From an uncultured Mycoplasmatota bacterium (GTDB taxonomy: Bacteria; Bacillota_I; Bacilli_A; RF39; UBA660): a DNA stretch of 5,933 nt. How positions within the stretch are numbered: the first letter of the stretch is position 1; each line of letters begins with the position of its first letter. Below are positions 1 through 5,933 of this stretch, in pieces. The stretch is taken from NCBI GenBank assembly GCA_948437815.1, contig CAOJKG010000055.1, forward strand, positions 1 to 5,933. The letters run 5' to 3'. Under the pieces are notes generated by a model. It did no database searches and was not told where the DNA came from. It saw only the letters and a list, made by a program, of their open reading frames with translations. Position numbers and translations under genes: made by a program.

Positions 1-560
1 ATCATTCTTAAAGCTTGCTTTTTACTTATCATATTATATTTTTCAATAAATTCACTTGGAACATAATTGTAACTAGCAGCATTATCTATAATAGCATTTT
101 CCATTATTTTTCTTAGTTCACTATTTTTTATATCTTTTTTAGTGTGATAAATAGGTATTATTTCTTTCTTTTCAAGAGGTGTTAATTTTATATCATCACA
201 GATAAATGTATTCTTTTTTATATCATATTTGCCTACTAGAGTTATAGTTTTACCAATAACTATATGTGGTTTTAAAAAAGCACGATTAAATATGACAGCA
301 TACATTGTTTTATTATTGTGATTACATCTAAATTGTAATTTATTAAAATTTCTTTTTATAAAAGCAGTTGTTGCTGTTGTTTCTACAATTACATTAATGG
401 CTACTCTCTCTCCATTATAGTTTTCATCTAAATTAATAGGCTCAAATATGTCATAACGATATGGATAGTAAGATAATAAATCTTCCAAATTATTGATATT
501 TAAAGTTTTTAAGTTACCTAACATTTTAGGTCCAACACCTTTTATGTCGCTTAGTTCCAT
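1..560 (-). CDS. recG: ATP-dependent DNA helicase RecG, N-terminal part (runs off left edge)
   Basis: RecG remodels stalled replication forks and branched recombination intermediates in the cytoplasm. Only the first 186 codons are present, covering the wedge (OB-fold) domain that grips the branched DNA; the helicase motor motifs lie beyond the left edge. The translation starts with a helix-hairpin-helix-like IKGVGPKMLGNL, followed by LLSYYPYRYDIF, the RecG signature seen as LLNYFPYRYDD in Bacillus RecG. Then come AVIFNRAFLKPHI, TLVGKYD and IIPIYHTKKDIKNSELRKI, each matching RecG wedge-domain blocks in the right order. The start is fixed by an AAAGGAGG site (568-575) seven bases before ATG 560-558. 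The gene lies 59 bases downstream of the preceding gene on the same strand but has its own promoter, so it is probably transcribed independently. The context differs from the fapR-plsX neighbourhood of B. subtilis recG. The identification is secure. Confidence 0.93.
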   Translation of the reverse strand, partial: MELSDIKGVGPKMLGNLKTLNINNLEDLLSYYPYRYDIFEPINLDENYNGERVAINVIVETTATTAFIKRNFNKLQFRCNHNNKTMYAVIFNRAFLKPHIVIGKTITLVGKYDIKKNTFICDDIKLTPLEKKEIIPIYHTKKDIKNSELRKIMENAIIDNAASYNYVPSEFIEKYNMISKKQALRM

Positions 561-567
561 TATCTTA

Positions 568-575
568 CCTCCTTT
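568..575 (-). promoter_or_regulatory. Ribosome binding site of recG
   Basis: On the minus strand AAAGGAGG lies seven bases before the ATG at 560-558. It is a near-perfect match to the anti-Shine-Dalgarno complement and fixes the recG start. Confidence 0.85.
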
Positions 576-582
576 CTTAATT

Positions 583-611
583 ATTATAGCATTTAAAAAG
601 AAGAATTTCTA
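583..611 (-). promoter_or_regulatory. Predicted sigma-A promoter of recG with extended -10
   Basis: On the minus strand a -35-like TAGAAA (611-606, four of six consensus bases) is followed by a 17-base spacer and a perfect TATAAT (588-583). The -10 is preceded by TGC, giving an extended -10 TGCTATAAT. Transcription would start near 576, leaving a leader of about 16 bases that is little more than the ribosome binding site. The -35 overlaps the loop of the hairpin that ends the upstream operon. Predicted from sequence only. Confidence 0.65.
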
Positions 612-621
612 TTCCTCTTTT
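596..621 (-). terminator. Weak hairpin terminator at the end of the autolysin operon
   Basis: On the minus strand, starting inside the TAA stop of the preceding gene, an 11-base-pair stem with one G-U pair closes a four-base AGAA loop. The left arm is AAAAGAGGAAT and the right arm ATTCTTCTTTT. The right arm runs into a T tract (599-595). The stem is AT-rich and part of the T tract is paired, so termination may be leaky, with some read-through into recG. Confidence 0.45.
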
Positions 622-2302
622 AATCGTCACCAAATAAATCATATACTTCTTCAGTATCATCAGATACATTGTCAGTAACATTTTGGTTATTAACATTTAT
701 TTTTTTTATGTTTATTTCTTCATCATGGTTTTTGTTTTTCTTTTTTTCTTTAGCTTTTTTCTTTTCGAGTTTCTTTAATTCTTTTAACTCTTTTTTTGAT
801 AATTCATTTTTGTCTATTTCAATCTTTGCTGTTGCCTCTAACTGTTCTTTATTTAATTTGTCAAGTATTCCTGTTAAATCGACTTTATCATATTCTGATT
901 TTTTTTCTTCTTCTATTTTGGTGTTTTTCTTAGTTTCTTCTAAATTTATTTTGGCTGTTTTTTCTAATTCAACCTTGTTATCCTCTTTTTCTTTGGCAGT
1001 TATTTTTTGCACTTCACTTACGACATCATTTAGTTTTCTTGTAGCTTCTATCTTGGCTTCTTGACGCTCAATAAATTTATTTATTTTCTTTTGTTTCTTT
1101 TTAGAACTATGTAATAAACATATAATTATTATTAACATTAAAAATGATGTACTTGCAAAAGCAATAATTACATAAGAATATAATTTTAATGTTTCTTTAG
1201 AAGTACTAATTAAATCTTCATCATATCTAATTACTGTATCATTTTCGGTATCATATAAGTAGTAACTAGTGTTACCATCTGATAGACTTTTAGCATTGAT
1301 AATTACAAATTCACTATTATCATTAATTTTATAACAATCAATTTCTTCACCATTAATATTTACTTTTCCTTTATTAAAGTCTAATTCTTTATCAAGAGGA
1401 ACTGGTATTAATAAAATATGATTTAAATTCATTTCATTAAATTTAGAATATTTACCATCTTTATATTCAAATAATTTAATTACTCCATCTTCATTTTTTA
1501 AACCTACTAAAGTAATATCTGCTTTATTATTTATAAATACTGGTATCTCATAACCCTCAATTGTTATTGTACTTTCCTCAAATGTATCTGGTTTTGTCAA
1601 ATGTTCTTTTAATTTCACTACTGTGTAATTTCGGTCATTTACTGTAACTTCAATAGGATTTTCATCTTTAACAGCAATATTTATTGTATAAATTTTTTCT
1701 ATTCCTGTTTCTGATTTTACAACTATGTTAATAGCATTTGTTCCTTCTTCTAAATCTATATTTCCAGCGCCTGTTACAGTGGCATATGGGCTATTTGCTG
1801 TAGCTTTTATCTCTATATTTTTTGTGCCTTCTGGTACTGTTGCTAGATAAACTTGAACGTCTTTATCAAATTCAGGGCTTAATTCAAAACCTGTAACATT
1901 TAAGCTTTTTAAATTGTTGTCATTAGATTTTTCTCTAGGTGCTGTAACATTTATTTTTATTGATTTAGCTCCTAAATTAGCAGGATTACCACTGCCATCA
2001 CTTACTCCACTTGGGGTTACTGTTATAGTGGCACTTCCTGTATTTATAGCACTTAATTTAATACGATAAGTATTATTTTCTATCCAGGCTCTATCTTCAC
2101 TTACAGCGACTACTCCAGAATTTGATGATGATATATTAAATCTTCCAGTTACATCATTCCCTTTAATAGTTAATGTTACAGTGCTTCCTTTAGTAGGATT
2201 AGTAGTACTTGCTGATATATTAAATGATGCTGCGCTAACTTTTGTAAGACCAATAAATAAGCTTATTAGCATAACCCCTATTTTTAAAATATTCTTTTTC
2301 AT
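620..2302 (-). CDS. Type I membrane protein with Ig-like and cadherin-like beta-sandwich ectodomain and charged cytoplasmic tail
   Basis: This is a 560-residue surface protein of unknown function. A signal peptide (1-25, cleavage near VSA-A) is followed by an Ig-like beta-sandwich (about 26-120, ending in GAKSIKINVTAP). Next is a cadherin-like beta-sandwich of the PF12733 type (about 130-211, with LKSLNVTGFELSPEF and KIYTINIAVKD). An unclassified extracellular region (215-365) precedes a single membrane helix (373-398), then KKKQKK as the cytoplasmic stop. The cytoplasmic tail (399-560) is rich in Lys and Glu, probably partly coiled coil, and ends in an acidic stretch, EEVYDLFGDD. ATG 2302-2300 is supported by GGAGTG five bases upstream. 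The gene starts four bases after the autolysin stop, so the two are probably made together. I infer a surface scaffold or receptor linked to wall hydrolysis. The N-terminal sandwich could be a diverged cohesin-like fold, but the sequence does not prove it. Confidence 0.85.
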   Translation of the reverse strand: MKKNILKIGVMLISLFIGLTKVSAASFNISASTTNPTKGSTVTLTIKGNDVTGRFNISSSNSGVVAVSEDRAWIENNTYRIKLSAINTGSATITVTPSGVSDGSGNPANLGAKSIKINVTAPREKSNDNNLKSLNVTGFELSPEFDKDVQVYLATVPEGTKNIEIKATANSPYATVTGAGNIDLEEGTNAINIVVKSETGIEKIYTINIAVKDENPIEVTVNDRNYTVVKLKEHLTKPDTFEESTITIEGYEIPVFINNKADITLVGLKNEDGVIKLFEYKDGKYSKFNEMNLNHILLIPVPLDKELDFNKGKVNINGEEIDCYKINDNSEFVIINAKSLSDGNTSYYLYDTENDTVIRYDEDLISTSKETLKLYSYVIIAFASTSFLMLIIIICLLHSSKKKQKKINKFIERQEAKIEATRKLNDVVSEVQKITAKEKEDNKVELEKTAKINLEETKKNTKIEEEKKSEYDKVDLTGILDKLNKEQLEATAKIEIDKNELSKKELKELKKLEKKKAKEKKKNKNHDEEINIKKINVNNQNVTDNVSDDTEEVYDLFGDD

Positions 2303-2306
2303 TTTA

Positions 2307-4025
2307 TCACTCCATTATACTATTTTTAATTCTTACATAATCTGTGGCTTTGATGTTTCCATCACCATCAACGTCTGCGGCAATACTCGCAGGAGTGGAT
2401 AATTCACTTCCACTTTTTTCCATTATGTAATTTTTAATTTTTACGTAATCTGTTGCCCCTAACTTGCCATCACCATCTACATCACCTTTGACAGCGATTA
2501 TATATTTATAGGTTTTCTTGCCATCAGTTATTGTAATTTCTTGCCCTGTTTTTATAATGTCATTGTCACTAGCATTAATTGTTACTGTATATCCACTTAA
2601 TTTGCTTTTTATCGTTCCTATTGTGGTACCAACAGCAAGATTTTGTAAACATCCTGCATTAACACTTGCTCCTAGTTTAGCTAACATAGCCACTTCATCA
2701 CTGTCAATACTTGGAGACGAAGAACTACCACCATTTACAATAACATCTTTAGAACCTCCACTTGCATATACTAAACCAGCTAAAGCAGGATTCTTGGCAC
2801 TACTACTAGCACCGATATTAAAGAAGTTATATAATCCAACATAAGTTACTCCTTCATATGTAAACTCTGCACCATTAGTAGTATTTGATAATTTAACTCC
2901 AGCCTCTTGAATAGCTAAACTTGCTAAATATACTGCGCTTATATTTTCGTTTTTACCTGCTTCAACAAATATTGAAGAGTATGCTTGATTGTCTAATACG
3001 GAAATACCTGACATAAAAGTTCCTTTTAAAATTGTTTGTACAACTTGTTCATTGTAATTATCAGAATAACCTAAATTTTCAAACATTAATATTCTTTCTT
3101 CTATTAAAAAGTTTCTTGGGTCTAAATAATAGCCTACGGTTTCACGATTTGCTTTATACCATCCTTTTTCTGTTTGAACTAGTGGTTTATCATAATATGC
3201 ATCCCCACCTTGAATGGAACTTACATTTTGCTCGGCTGTTATTGATTTTTCAAAATCTAAACCTGTTTTTAAAGCTTTAAAAGTCCAGTTAGGATGAGTT
3301 TTATGAAGTAATCTTAATTTGCATTTATAACTTTCAGGAAAACCTTGCTCATTTAATTCAGCTTCAAAAGTAGCATCAGTTACAGTACTTTCACATGTTT
3401 TATCAATTTCTTTTCCTGGCAGCCCAGTATAATCTGGCATATTTTCAAATATAGGTATTGTAAATTCTAAAGGTAATTCTAATAAATTATTCGCTTTGTA
3501 TGTTCTATAACTTGTTAAAGCTTCACTATATGGCGCTGCTAGATTAGCCATATATTGATGGTTGTATACATTATATGATGAGTTTGGATTTACATTAAAT
3601 TTTTTTAAATATGATGTAAATTGGCCTTTATTTATGTATGACCTTGTCATAAATCTCGCTCCACCTACAATGGCTTTTTTTGGTGTAGTCCAAGGTCTAT
3701 CATATACATCAGTGCTTTCTCCAGCATTTTTAATTTCTATATAGCTAGCACAGACATATGCACTTTTTCCACTGTAATCTATTTCATACCATCCAGCATT
3801 ACAAGCACCATTTTTAGGTTCATCAGGTACAACACTTTCTTTTTTTAAAGTGTAAGATGTACCGCTTTTACCAAGAATATAATATCCATAATTTGTTCCT
3901 GGGCCTTTTCTTAAATATACTGCATCCTTTAATACTGCTTTTTTTTCTTCAGCATAAACATTTATAGTTAGACAAAAAAAGACAAATATAAAGACTAAAA
4001 ATAGCTTTTTTTTACTACACTTCAT
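2307..4025 (-). CDS. Secreted SH3b-glucosaminidase-dockerin autolysin with permuted catalytic domain
   Basis: This is a predicted secreted N-acetylglucosaminidase (GH73 / PF01832 type) that would cut the glycan strands of peptidoglycan. From ATG 4025 it has 572 residues. In order: signal peptide (1-25, VYA-E); a bacterial SH3 wall-binding domain (about 28-98, VYLRKGPGTNYG); then WTTPKKAIVGGARF to TIPIFENMP (112-197). That block normally ends the enzyme but here comes first. The normal beginning of the enzyme follows (FPESYKCKLRLLHKTHPNW, from 229), with YYLDPRNFL (299-307), the probable catalytic Glu374 in AIQEAG, and LYNFFNIGA (398-406). A Ser-rich linker, a small beta domain (about 459-512) and a C-terminal type I dockerin (514-571) complete it. 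Position 4025 is chosen over an ATG at 4055 because AAGGAGG (4031-4037) precedes it and the predicted transcript begins near 4053. Cys75/92 and Cys211/235 may form disulfides. Confidence 0.9.
   Translation of the reverse strand: MKCSKKKLFLVFIFVFFCLTINVYAEEKKAVLKDAVYLRKGPGTNYGYYILGKSGTSYTLKKESVVPDEPKNGACNAGWYEIDYSGKSAYVCASYIEIKNAGESTDVYDRPWTTPKKAIVGGARFMTRSYINKGQFTSYLKKFNVNPNSSYNVYNHQYMANLAAPYSEALTSYRTYKANNLLELPLEFTIPIFENMPDYTGLPGKEIDKTCESTVTDATFEAELNEQGFPESYKCKLRLLHKTHPNWTFKALKTGLDFEKSITAEQNVSSIQGGDAYYDKPLVQTEKGWYKANRETVGYYLDPRNFLIEERILMFENLGYSDNYNEQVVQTILKGTFMSGISVLDNQAYSSIFVEAGKNENISAVYLASLAIQEAGVKLSNTTNGAEFTYEGVTYVGLYNFFNIGASSSAKNPALAGLVYASGGSKDVIVNGGSSSSPSIDSDEVAMLAKLGASVNAGCLQNLAVGTTIGTIKSKLSGYTVTINASDNDIIKTGQEITITDGKKTYKYIIAVKGDVDGDGKLGATDYVKIKNYIMEKSGSELSTPASIAADVDGDGNIKATDYVRIKNSIME
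2308..2313 (-). promoter_or_regulatory. Ribosome binding site overlapping the end of the upstream gene
   Basis: The minus-strand string ATGGAGTGATAAAATG ends the autolysin (Met-Glu-stop) and supplies GGAGTG as the binding site for the ATG at 2302-2300. The stop is doubled in frame (TGA TAA). The downstream start is only four bases past the TGA, an arrangement that favours translational coupling by terminating ribosomes. Confidence 0.75.
2313..2486 (-). repeat. Duplicated 22-codon dockerin repeat
   Basis: Two copies (2421-2486 and 2313-2378, offset by 108 bases) encode the two F-hand-like halves of the dockerin. They agree at 16 of 22 residues. Each has the calcium loop D-V-D-G-D-G (Asp515/517/519 with Asp526, and Asp551/553/555 with Asp562) followed by ATDYV and IKN-x-IM. 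The recognition pair at loop positions 10-11 is Ala-Thr in both halves, a symmetry known from dockerins that can bind a cohesin in two orientations. The similarity is also visible at the DNA level, indicating duplication. Confidence 0.88.
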
Positions 4026-4030
4026 AACTG

Positions 4031-4037
4031 CCTCCTT
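4031..4037 (-). promoter_or_regulatory. Ribosome binding site of the autolysin gene
   Basis: AAGGAGG on the minus strand, five bases before the ATG at 4025-4023. No such site precedes the upstream in-frame ATG at 4055-4053, so this site decides the start. Confidence 0.88.
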
Positions 4038-4059
4038 ATTCTCATAGTTATACATTATA

Positions 4060-4088
4060 ATTATAACTTATAGTAAAAAATATCTCAA
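4060..4088 (-). promoter_or_regulatory. Predicted sigma-A promoter of the autolysin operon
   Basis: On the minus strand TTGAGA (4088-4083, five of six consensus bases) is followed by exactly 17 bases and a perfect TATAAT (4065-4060). A second TATAAT abuts it (4059-4054) but has no good -35 at the right distance. The predicted transcript start is near 4053, giving a leader of about 28 bases and placing the upstream ATG at 4055 outside the message. Confidence 0.8.
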
Positions 4089-4107
4089 CTTATTAGACTT
4101 TTTAATT

Positions 4108-4124
4108 CGTAAATTTTGTGTAAA
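4108..4124. promoter_or_regulatory. WalR-like direct repeat between divergent promoters
   Basis: On the plus strand CGTAAA, five bases, then TGTAAA. This matches the WalR (YycF) box TGTWAH-N5-TGTWAH at 11 of 12 defined positions. It lies about 14 bases upstream of the -35 of the LCP gene and about 20 bases upstream of the -35 of the autolysin operon, positions compatible with activation of either. WalR is known to control autolysin genes in Bacillus and Staphylococcus. In AT-rich DNA such a match can arise by chance, so this is a hypothesis. Confidence 0.3.
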
Positions 4125-4137
4125 GCTTATAAATTGT

Positions 4138-4166
4138 TTGCAAGAAGACATAATATATTATATAAT
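4138..4166 (+). promoter_or_regulatory. Predicted sigma-A promoter of the LCP gene
   Basis: TTGCAA (4138-4143, five of six consensus bases) is separated by exactly 17 bases from a perfect TATAAT (4161-4166). The predicted start near 4173 gives a leader of about 27 bases. It is back to back with the autolysin operon promoter; the two -35 elements are 49 bases apart. Confidence 0.78.
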
Positions 4167-4188
4167 AATAATTGTTAATATTAGAATA

Positions 4189-4195
4189 GAAGGTG
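4189..4195 (+). promoter_or_regulatory. Ribosome binding site of the LCP gene
   Basis: GAAGGTG lies four bases before the ATG at 4200 and aligns with the GGAGGTG part of the Shine-Dalgarno consensus with one mismatch. Confidence 0.65.
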
Positions 4196-4199
4196 TTTA

Positions 4200-5933
4200 A
4201 TGAAAGTACTTTTTAATAAATTAAAAAAATGTAATAAAATATTTCTTATCATTTATTTTTTAACTTTTATTATATATTTAATAACTTATTTTTTACTTAT
4301 AAAGAATTTAATGGGTCTTAGTGGTGTTGAAACTTTAATAAGGTCTATTGTAATTGGTTTATTTGGAATATGGTTAATAGCTTATTTTTTATGGAACTTA
4401 ATTAATCTTATTTTGAAAAAACATATTACTTTATCTATTACGACAGCTTTAACTATTATTTTTGTAGTAGTATTTTCGGCAGTAAATTATTATATAAATG
4501 TTATTTATACTAGTATTGATAACTTAGCAGAAAGTGAACAAGTTACTTATACATCTAATTTAATTGTAATGAGCGGAACTTCTTTAAATGATAATAGTAA
4601 ACTTGGAATGATTAACACTGATAAAGATATTGAAGGTAATGTTCTCGCTAAAGAACTGATTAAAGATAAAAAACTGGAAAATTTAGAAGTTATTGAATAT
4701 TCTAGTTATTATGAAATGATTTATGATTTAATTAGTGGTAAAATACAAGGAACTTTCTTGAATTCTAATTATTTAGTTACTTATAGTGAAGAAGAATTTG
4801 AAGGTATTAAAAATAGTATGATACTTTATTCATATAGTAAAAAAATGAAAAATCAAGATACCGAAATTAAAAGTAAAAAAAGCTTAAATGAACCTTTTAC
4901 TATCCTCCTTATGGGTGTTGATAGCGAAGATGATGGATTAGATCAAAATGCTGCTTTTAATGGTGATACTTTAATGCTTGTTACTTTTAATCCTAAAACT
5001 CTTAATGCGACGATGTTCTCTATTCCAAGAGATACTTATGTCCCTATTGCTTGTAATAATAATAAATATGCAAAAATAAATTCAGCAGCTGGTTATGGAA
5101 CAGGCTGTGTTATCTCAACTATTGAACAACTTACTGAAGTGAAAATAGATTACTATGTTAAAATTAATTTCAAAGGTGTTGTTGATTTAGTAGAAGCAGT
5201 TGGAGGAATTGATGTTGATGTTGAAGTTCCCGATTATAAACTTTATTATAATGCTCATAATGGCCGGGTTTGTGAACAAAACTCTTTAAGACAATTTGGC
5301 GACCAACTTGTTTGTATGGATACTGGTATGCAACACTTAAACGGAGAACAAGCCTTAGCTTACGCTAGATGTAGACATGCTTACTTGCAAAGTGATATTG
5401 CTCGTAATAGACATCAACAACAAATTGTCGAAGCTTTAGCTAGAAAAATTGCTAATCCTTCTAATATTAATCGTGTTGAAGAACTACTAAATGCTATAAC
5501 TAATAATATGAAAACTAATATGGAAATGAAACAAATGCTTACATTCTATGATGTCCTAAAAGAAATGGTTTTAAAATCTTTTGGCGATGGCGATTTTGTT
5601 AAAATTCAAAAAACTTATTTAGAATATTATTCTCTTCCTGTTAGATATGGTAATATGACATTGTCTGCTGTTGGTTATTATCCAGACTCTTTAAATGCTA
5701 TTAAAAATTTAATGAAAGCAAATTTAGGATTAGAAAAAAAGGAAATGATTAAAACGTTTAGCTTTGATGCTAATGAAGAATATACAACAAAAGTTACTGG
5801 TCAAGGTATAACAACTGGTGGTAAGTTAGAAACGATGCCAAACTTTATTGGTAAACCTATATCAGAAGTAGAAACTTGGGCAACTAGCCATAATATTACT
5901 TTAAATACAGAATTTGTTGATGCAGATAGTGAA
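4200..5933 (+). CDS. LytR-CpsA-Psr family glycopolymer transferase with C-terminal PASTA (runs off right edge)
   Basis: LCP enzymes move teichoic-acid-like or capsule polymers from undecaprenyl carriers to peptidoglycan on the outer face of the membrane. The 578 visible codons show three membrane helices (about 13-37, 46-72, 77-103). An accessory domain (about 110-225) follows whose YYEMIYDLISGKIQGTFLNS stretch resembles the streptococcal CpsA accessory region. The LCP domain starts at FTILLMGVD (233-241). Conserved residues are visible: Asp241, Asp256 in GDT, Arg277 in SIPRDT, Lys292, Arg390 and Arg392 in AYARCRH, Asp399, Arg402 and Gln407 in DIARNRHQQQ. The final residues from TMPNFIGKPISEVETW (545 onward) begin a PASTA domain, cut by the window edge. 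Cys285/303 and Cys359/372 could pair outside the cell. The gene is divergent from the autolysin operon with its own promoter. The family is secure; which polymer it transfers is unknown. Confidence 0.93.
   Translation, partial: MKVLFNKLKKCNKIFLIIYFLTFIIYLITYFLLIKNLMGLSGVETLIRSIVIGLFGIWLIAYFLWNLINLILKKHITLSITTALTIIFVVVFSAVNYYINVIYTSIDNLAESEQVTYTSNLIVMSGTSLNDNSKLGMINTDKDIEGNVLAKELIKDKKLENLEVIEYSSYYEMIYDLISGKIQGTFLNSNYLVTYSEEEFEGIKNSMILYSYSKKMKNQDTEIKSKKSLNEPFTILLMGVDSEDDGLDQNAAFNGDTLMLVTFNPKTLNATMFSIPRDTYVPIACNNNKYAKINSAAGYGTGCVISTIEQLTEVKIDYYVKINFKGVVDLVEAVGGIDVDVEVPDYKLYYNAHNGRVCEQNSLRQFGDQLVCMDTGMQHLNGEQALAYARCRHAYLQSDIARNRHQQQIVEALARKIANPSNINRVEELLNAITNNMKTNMEMKQMLTFYDVLKEMVLKSFGDGDFVKIQKTYLEYYSLPVRYGNMTLSAVGYYPDSLNAIKNLMKANLGLEKKEMIKTFSFDANEEYTTKVTGQGITTGGKLETMPNFIGKPISEVETWATSHNITLNTEFVDADSE

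Noticed and set aside
669..1064. Open plus-strand frame rich in Phe and Ser
   Set aside because: It is the antisense shadow of the Lys/Glu-rich cytoplasmic tail (Lys and Glu codons read backwards give Phe and Ser) and has no ribosome binding site.
1943..2227. Definite cohesin assignment for the N-terminal beta-sandwich of the membrane protein
   Set aside because: The pattern fits a generic Ig-like/cohesin-like sandwich, but no cohesin-specific motif could be recognised by eye, so it is kept as a hypothesis only.
2307..2309. Mycoplasma-type code in which TGA is Trp
   Set aside because: All Trp codons in the four genes are TGG, no TGA occurs inside any frame, and the wall-related genes imply a walled organism. 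Reading TGA as Trp would add only one residue before TAA, so this junction alone would not decide it.
2181..3744. Several short plus-strand open frames (2181-2402, 2518-2844, 3032-3280, 3562-3744) and one at 493-678
   Set aside because: All lie opposite well-supported minus-strand genes, lack convincing start signals and show no recognisable protein family.
3951..4025. Cys18 in the autolysin signal peptide as a lipoprotein lipobox
   Set aside because: The residues before it (FVFF) do not fit the lipobox and it sits within the hydrophobic core, followed by LTINVYA-E, a signal peptidase I site.
4026..4055. Ten-residue N-terminal extension of the autolysin from ATG at 4055-4053
   Set aside because: It has no ribosome binding site, it would put charged residues before the signal peptide, and the ATG lies just upstream of the predicted transcript start near 4053. 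ATG 4025 has AAGGAGG at ideal spacing.
4123..4128. AAGCTT palindrome as an operator
   Set aside because: The symmetry does not extend beyond six bases, so it is expected by chance.

Overview
The window is AT-rich and reads with the standard bacterial code. All eight tryptophans in the four reading frames are TGG, and TGA appears in frame only as a stop. Strong AAGGAGG-type ribosome binding sites, sigma-A-like promoters and a peptidoglycan-related gene set point to a walled low-GC Firmicute. It most resembles the uncultured gut Bacilli / Erysipelotrichia-RF39 type, but the taxon is inferred from gene style, not demonstrated.

Layout. Positions 1-560 (minus) hold the N-terminal third of RecG helicase, which runs off the left edge and has its own compact promoter. 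Positions 620-2302 (minus) encode a type I membrane protein with two extracellular beta-sandwich domains, one transmembrane helix and a long charged cytoplasmic tail. Positions 2307-4025 (minus) encode a secreted SH3b + glucosaminidase + dockerin autolysin. These last two genes are separated by 4 bases and the ribosome binding site of the second lies in the end of the first, so they form a tightly coupled operon read from a promoter at 4060-4088. A weak hairpin terminator (596-621) follows. From 4200 (plus), a divergent gene encodes a LytR-CpsA-Psr (LCP) transferase with three membrane helices, a CpsA-like accessory domain, the LCP catalytic domain and the start of a PASTA domain, cut by the right edge.

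How it fits together. The autolysin and the LCP enzyme act on opposite sides of wall metabolism: peptidoglycan cleavage, and attachment of glycopolymers to peptidoglycan. They share a 174-base divergent regulatory region with two well-formed promoters and, between them, a WalR-like direct repeat. The most striking observation is that the autolysin's glucosaminidase domain appears circularly permuted: the segment that normally ends the domain lies in front of the segment that normally begins it. The second is the coupling of a dockerin-bearing hydrolase to a membrane-anchored beta-sandwich protein, which suggests a possible surface docking pair.
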